Shown one piece after another: positions 60,722 to 64,000 of a stretch of DNA of 64,000 bases. Every line of letters starts with the position of its first letter. The stretch's first letter is position 1. The DNA comes from Sphingomonas rosea. Its GTDB lineage: Bacteria > Pseudomonadota > Alphaproteobacteria > Sphingomonadales > Sphingomonadaceae. The notes beneath the pieces were generated by a model, which did no database searches, was not told the DNA's origin, and worked only from the letters and a program-made list of their open reading frames with translations. The position numbers were made by a program, and so were the translations under genes. The DNA lies in assembly GCF_039538065.1 (NCBI RefSeq), contig NZ_BAABBR010000001.1, positions 1,402,501-1,466,500 on the forward strand, given 5' to 3'.

Positions 60722-61903
60722 CTAGAGGGCCTGGGCGGCGGCCACTCCGCTCGCCCAGGCCCACTGGAAATTGTAGCCGCCGAGCCAGCCGGTGACATCG
60801 ACCGCCTCGCCGATGACATGAAGGCCGGGCAGCTTCTTCGCTTCCATCGTCTGCTGGGACAGCTCGGCGGTGCTGATCCCGCCGGCGGTCACCTCGGCTT
60901 TGGCGAAGCCCTCGCTGCCATTGGGCTGGAACTCCCAGGCCGACAGCCGCTGCTCGGCGCTGTCGAGCGCCTTGTCGGGGGCATTGCCGAGCTCGGCGGC
61001 CAGCGCGATCCGCTCGGCCAGCGTGTCGGCAAGGCGTGAGGGAAGCTGTTCGCCCAGCACGCTCGCAAGCTTCGCCTTCGGCCGCTGGCGCTTGGCCTCG
61101 CGCAGCCACCCGGCGGGCGCCTGCGGAAGGAAGTCGATGGCGACCGCTTGCCCGCGCTTCCAGTAGCTCGAAACCTGCAGGATCGCCGGTCCGCTCAACC
61201 CCTTGTGGGTGAAGAGCGCGGCCTCGCGGAAGGCCGCCTTGCCGCAGCGCGCCTCGACCGGTGCGGCGACGCCCGACAGTTCGCGGAAGAGTGCTTCGTC
61301 GCCGCCCAGCGTCAGCGGCACCAAAGCGGGGCGCGGCTCGACGACCTTGAGGCCGAACTGGCGGGCAAGGTCATAAGCGAAGCCGGTCGCGCCGAGCTTG
61401 GGGATGGAGGGGCCGCCAGTGGCGATGACGAGGGCGGGCGCTTCAGCGGTCCAGCTCCCGGCCTCGACCCGGAAGAGGGCGTCGGCGTGGGTGACGTTGC
61501 GGACCGGCGCGTCGAGGCCGAGCGTCACCCCGCCGGCGCGGCATTCTTCGAGCAGCATGGCGACGATCTGCCGGGCCGAGCCGTCGCAGAAGAGCTGGCC
61601 GAGAGTCTTTTCGTGCCAGGCGATGCGGTGCTTCTCGACGAGGTCGAGGAAGTCGCGGGGGGTGTAGCGGGCGAGGGCCGAGCGGGCGAAGTGCGGGTTC
61701 GCCGACAGGTAGCGGTCGGGCGCGGTGTGCACATTGGTGAAGTTGCAGCGGCCGCCTCCCGAGATCAGGATCTTGCGGCCGGGCTCGGGAGCATGGTCGA
61801 TCACCAGCACGCGGCGGCCGCGCTGGCCGGCGATCGCGGCGCACATCAGGCCGGCGCCCCCGGCTCCGAGGATGATGGCGTCGAAGGGGCGGGGAGCGGG
61901 CAT
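60722..61903 (-). CDS. BaiN/HI0933-like NAD(P)/FAD-dependent flavoprotein
   Basis: This 393-residue flavoprotein belongs to the HI0933/BaiN family. The FAD motif is ILGAGGAGLMCA. The signature PGRKILISGGGRCNFTN and the C-terminal GEAVDVTGWLGGYNFQWAWASG are intact. Some members reduce bile-acid or tricarboxylate double bonds; the substrate is unknown here. It converges on the M16 gene, with six bases between the stops. Confidence 0.93.
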   Translation of the reverse strand: MPAPRPFDAIILGAGGAGLMCAAIAGQRGRRVLVIDHAPEPGRKILISGGGRCNFTNVHTAPDRYLSANPHFARSALARYTPRDFLDLVEKHRIAWHEKTLGQLFCDGSARQIVAMLLEECRAGGVTLGLDAPVRNVTHADALFRVEAGSWTAEAPALVIATGGPSIPKLGATGFAYDLARQFGLKVVEPRPALVPLTLGGDEALFRELSGVAAPVEARCGKAAFREAALFTHKGLSGPAILQVSSYWKRGQAVAIDFLPQAPAGWLREAKRQRPKAKLASVLGEQLPSRLADTLAERIALAAELGNAPDKALDSAEQRLSAWEFQPNGSEGFAKAEVTAGGISTAELSQQTMEAKKLPGLHVIGEAVDVTGWLGGYNFQWAWASGVAAAQAL

Positions 61904-61926
61904 GGCCGCCCCCCTAGCTTGCCCGG

Positions 61927-62157
61927 TTACTCGCCGTCGAGCGGGAGCGTGTCTTCCTCCAGCATGATCCCGCTCGCGGCGCCCTCGGCGTCGGCTTCGG
62001 CCTCGGCGACGTCGCGGGCAAGGAACTCGAGCTCGATCCCGCTTTGCGCGTCACCGGCAAGTTCGTTGGGCGAGGCGAGGGGGTGGTCGTTGCTGAACTG
62101 CTCCTCCTCGGCCTCGAGGGCGGGGTCGGTCTGGTCGTCGCGGGGCTGGTCGATCAT
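61927..62157 (-). CDS. Unknown small acidic protein
   Basis: This 76-residue, strongly acidic protein (many Glu/Asp, few Lys/Arg) has no membrane segment. A possible ribosome site GAAGGAG lies ten bases before the ATG. I do not recognise a family; the low complexity makes the call uncertain. It lies between a flavoprotein gene and the rplKA terminator. Confidence 0.45.
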   Translation of the reverse strand: MIDQPRDDQTDPALEAEEEQFSNDHPLASPNELAGDAQSGIELEFLARDVAEAEADAEGAASGIMLEEDTLPLDGE

Positions 62158-62187
62158 GGTGGAAAGGCTCCTTCATGAAGCCCAACG

Positions 62188-62220
62188 AGAAAGGGCCGCG
62201 ACGTTTCCGCCGCGGCCCTC
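62188..62220 (-). terminator. Terminator of rplKA
   Basis: On the minus strand GGGCCGCG (62211-62218) pairs with CGCGGCCC (62193-62200), followed by TTTCTC. It ends the rplK-rplA transcript, 26 bases past the rplA stop. Confidence 0.75.
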
Positions 62221-62245
62221 GCTTGTTTCATCGAACAGGTGAGGC

Positions 62246-62941
62246 TTACGCCACGCCTTCTTCGAGCTGGACCTTGATGCCCGGGCCCATCGAGGAGCTG
62301 ATCGCCGCCTTCTTCAGGTACTTGCCCTTGGCACCGGCCGGCTTGGCCTTGGTGATGGCGTCGACGAAAGCGTCATAGTTGGCGCGCAGGTCCTCGGCGG
62401 TGAAGCTCGCCTTGCCGATGCCGGCGTGGATGATGCCCGCCTTCTCGACGCGGAACTCGATCTGGCCCGCCTTGGCGTCGGTCACGGCCTTGGTCACGTC
62501 CATGGTGACGGTGCCGAGCTTCGGGTTCGGCATCAGGCCCTTGGGGCCGAGCACCTTACCGAGGCGACCGACGACGCCCATCATGTCCGGGGTCGCAATG
62601 ACGCGGTCATAGTCGAGCTTGCCGGCCTGCATCTCTTCCATCAGGTCGTCGGCACCGACGCGGTCGGCACCGGCGGCAGTGGCTTCGTCGGCCTTGGCGC
62701 CCTTGGCGAAGACGGCGACGCGGACGGTCTTGCCGGTGCCCTTGGGCAGGTTGACGACGCCGCGAACCATCTGGTCGGCGTGACGCGGATCGACGCCGAG
62801 GTTGAGCGCGACTTCGATCGACTCGTCGAACTTGGCGGTGGCGAGCGTCTTGGCGAGGCTGATCGCCTCGTCGACGCCGTACAGCTTCTCGCGATCGACC
62901 GAATTGGCGAGGCTCTTCTGCTTCTTGGTCAGCTTGGCCAT
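62246..62941 (-). CDS. rplA: 50S ribosomal protein L1
   Basis: L1 forms the mobile stalk that helps release deacylated tRNA and can repress its own operon. The 231 residues have the normal pattern: [63 protein letters not shown] and [11 protein letters not shown]. It follows rplK by four bases and ends at its own terminator, without rplJL. Confidence 0.99.
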   Translation of the reverse strand: MAKLTKKQKSLANSVDREKLYGVDEAISLAKTLATAKFDESIEVALNLGVDPRHADQMVRGVVNLPKGTGKTVRVAVFAKGAKADEATAAGADRVGADDLMEEMQAGKLDYDRVIATPDMMGVVGRLGKVLGPKGLMPNPKLGTVTMDVTKAVTDAKAGQIEFRVEKAGIIHAGIGKASFTAEDLRANYDAFVDAITKAKPAGAKGKYLKKAAISSSMGPGIKVQLEEGVA

Positions 62942-62945
62942 GTTC

Positions 62946-63377
62946 TTAGCCCTCCACCACTTCGAGGCCCATCGCGCGGGCGCTGCCTTCGATGATCTTG
63001 GTCGCCGCCTCGATGTCGTTGGCGTTCAGATCCTTCATCTTCTGTTCCGCGATCTCGCTCAGCTGGCTGCGCTTGATCTTGCCCGCGGAGACCTTGCCCG
63101 GCTCCTTCGAGCCCGACTTGAGGCCGGCGGCCTTCTTGATCAGGAACGAGGCGGGCGGGGTCTTGGTGGCGAACGAGAAGCTGCGATCCGCATAGACGGT
63201 GATGACCGTCGGGATCGGCATGCCCTTTTCCATTTCCTGCGTCGAGGCGTTGAAGGCCTTGCAGAATTCCATGATGTTGACGCCGCGCTGACCCAGCGCG
63301 GGGCCGATCGGCGGGGACGGGTTGGCGGCGCCGGCCGGCACCTGCAGCTTGATATAGCCGGTAATCTTCTTGGCCAT
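62946..63377 (-). CDS. rplK: 50S ribosomal protein L11
   Basis: L11 binds the GTPase-associated region of 23S rRNA. The 143 residues contain the N-terminal [40 protein letters not shown] and the C-terminal domain [17 protein letters not shown]. nusG and secE, the usual upstream genes, do not follow on this strand within the window. Confidence 0.99.
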   Translation of the reverse strand: MAKKITGYIKLQVPAGAANPSPPIGPALGQRGVNIMEFCKAFNASTQEMEKGMPIPTVITVYADRSFSFATKTPPASFLIKKAAGLKSGSKEPGKVSAGKIKRSQLSEIAEQKMKDLNANDIEAATKIIEGSARAMGLEVVEG

Positions 63378-63664
63378 GTCACTCTCTTCTGGGCGTGAGC
63401 CCGGTTCAGTTTAGCGGTTCGAGCGGGCGCCGAGGCACCCTCCCGCAGAGGCTCCAGTGATGTGCTGGAAGGCGGCGCCTCTAGCAGAGGAGGGGCGAGG
63501 TGGAAAGGGTGGGCCGGATCTTCTCGATCATCACGCATATGGCGGGTGGTGGAGAAATAGAAAAGGCCGGAAAAACAGCGGGTTACGATTTCGGGCATCG
63601 ATAACGGAGGTGGAACGTTCGAGCGGCTGTGCCGGCGTCCCCATTTTCCCGACATAAGAGTGTG

Positions 63665-64000
63665 ATGAGCATCGCGATCCTGGTCGGCGGCGAGCGCCAG
63701 CGGGCGTGGGTCGGCGTGCTGAAACGGCGGCTCGAGGAGCGGATCGGGCAAACAGTGGCGGTGCATGCGGCCGGCGGGGAGGACGAGCGGCCCCTTGCCT
63801 TCGAGCGGATCGACCGGCGCCTGTTCGGGTCGCCGAGGCCCGATCTTCTGGCGTGGGAGACGCTGGCGACGTCGGACCTTCCCGCCAATGCCCTCGTGAT
63901 CGACCTCACCGAAGGCGGGGTGCCGGGCGAGCACGTGCTGACGCCGCTGTTCAACGGGCAGCGCGGGCGGGCCGGGATGGCGGCGAGCGTCCAGACGAGC
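63665..64000 (+). CDS. Unknown protein (3' end cut by window)
   Basis: The frame is open from the ATG at 63665 to the window end, giving 112 residues. The sequence MSIAILVGGERQRAWVGVLK opens a Rossmann-like alpha/beta domain. FERIDRRLFGSPRPDLL and NALVIDLTEGG follow. It has no signal peptide. I do not recognise it with confidence; a sugar or formyl transferase-type protein is possible. It diverges from rplK. Confidence 0.6.
   Translation, partial: MSIAILVGGERQRAWVGVLKRRLEERIGQTVAVHAAGGEDERPLAFERIDRRLFGSPRPDLLAWETLATSDLPANALVIDLTEGGVPGEHVLTPLFNGQRGRAGMAASVQTS

Overview
The window looks like chromosomal core sequence from an alphaproteobacterium of the order Sphingomonadales (Sphingomonas-like). 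The DNA is G+C rich, with roughly two thirds G+C judged by eye. It carries CtrA, a zeta-type F1-ATPase inhibitor subunit, the AroF/TrpE/TrpG set, an alphaproteobacterial TCA gene cluster and a UrcA-family protein. Assignments rest on reading the translations and DNA directly; no database search was run.

Layout. 1-2.4 kb: end of sdhB, a thioesterase and zapE. 2.4-5.4 kb: a chemoreceptor, a PAP2 phosphatase and a small secreted protein, which sit inside what is usually one TCA locus. 5.5-13.4 kb: mdh, a small secreted protein, sucD, sucA, sucB, lpd (no sucC), followed by a PepSY membrane protein, succinate-semialdehyde dehydrogenase and DUF423. 16-18.9 kb: an ATP-grasp/flavin monooxygenase pair and bpt. 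18.9-21 kb: a VIT-type transporter, an HEXXH membrane protease and ctrA. 21.3-26.8 kb: a pseudouridine synthase, arfB, nadA, membrane proteins, DUF4230 and an MBL hydrolase. 27-31.7 kb: a glycosyltransferase, grxD-bolA-zeta, a quinone oxidoreductase and a lipoprotein. 31.6-35.5 kb: an S41 peptidase, a CoA-transferase operon with an NTF2-like gene between its subunits, and an SCP2 protein. 35.6-39.6 kb: pgsA, an LplT-like MFS transporter and a GGDEF-EAL protein. 39.6-41.5 kb: tRNA-Leu(UAA), two tandem entericidin-like lipoproteins and a large unknown protein.

The last third holds the ribosomal protein/RNA polymerase genes, all on the minus strand but split into rplK-rplA (62.2-63.4 kb), rplJ-rplL (52.1-53.1 kb) and rpoB-rpoC (41.7-50.2 kb). 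Unrelated genes lie between them: a polytopic membrane protein on the plus strand between rplL and rpoB, and an aroF-trpE-trpG operon, an M16 protease and a flavoprotein between rplA and rplJ.

The best regulatory discovery is a complete trp attenuator in front of aroF-trpE-trpG. It has a 25-codon leader peptide with three Trp codons (Trp-Trp-Arg-Trp) and a terminator hairpin with a six-U run. The TrpE it controls appears to lack the usual N-terminal LLES-type tryptophan feedback motif. Other points of interest are a ctrA promoter region with CtrA boxes and a cluster of GANTC (CcrM) sites, two palindromic repeats of one family translated as the N-terminus of one protein and the C-terminus of another, and an operator-like inverted repeat overlapping the scoA promoter.
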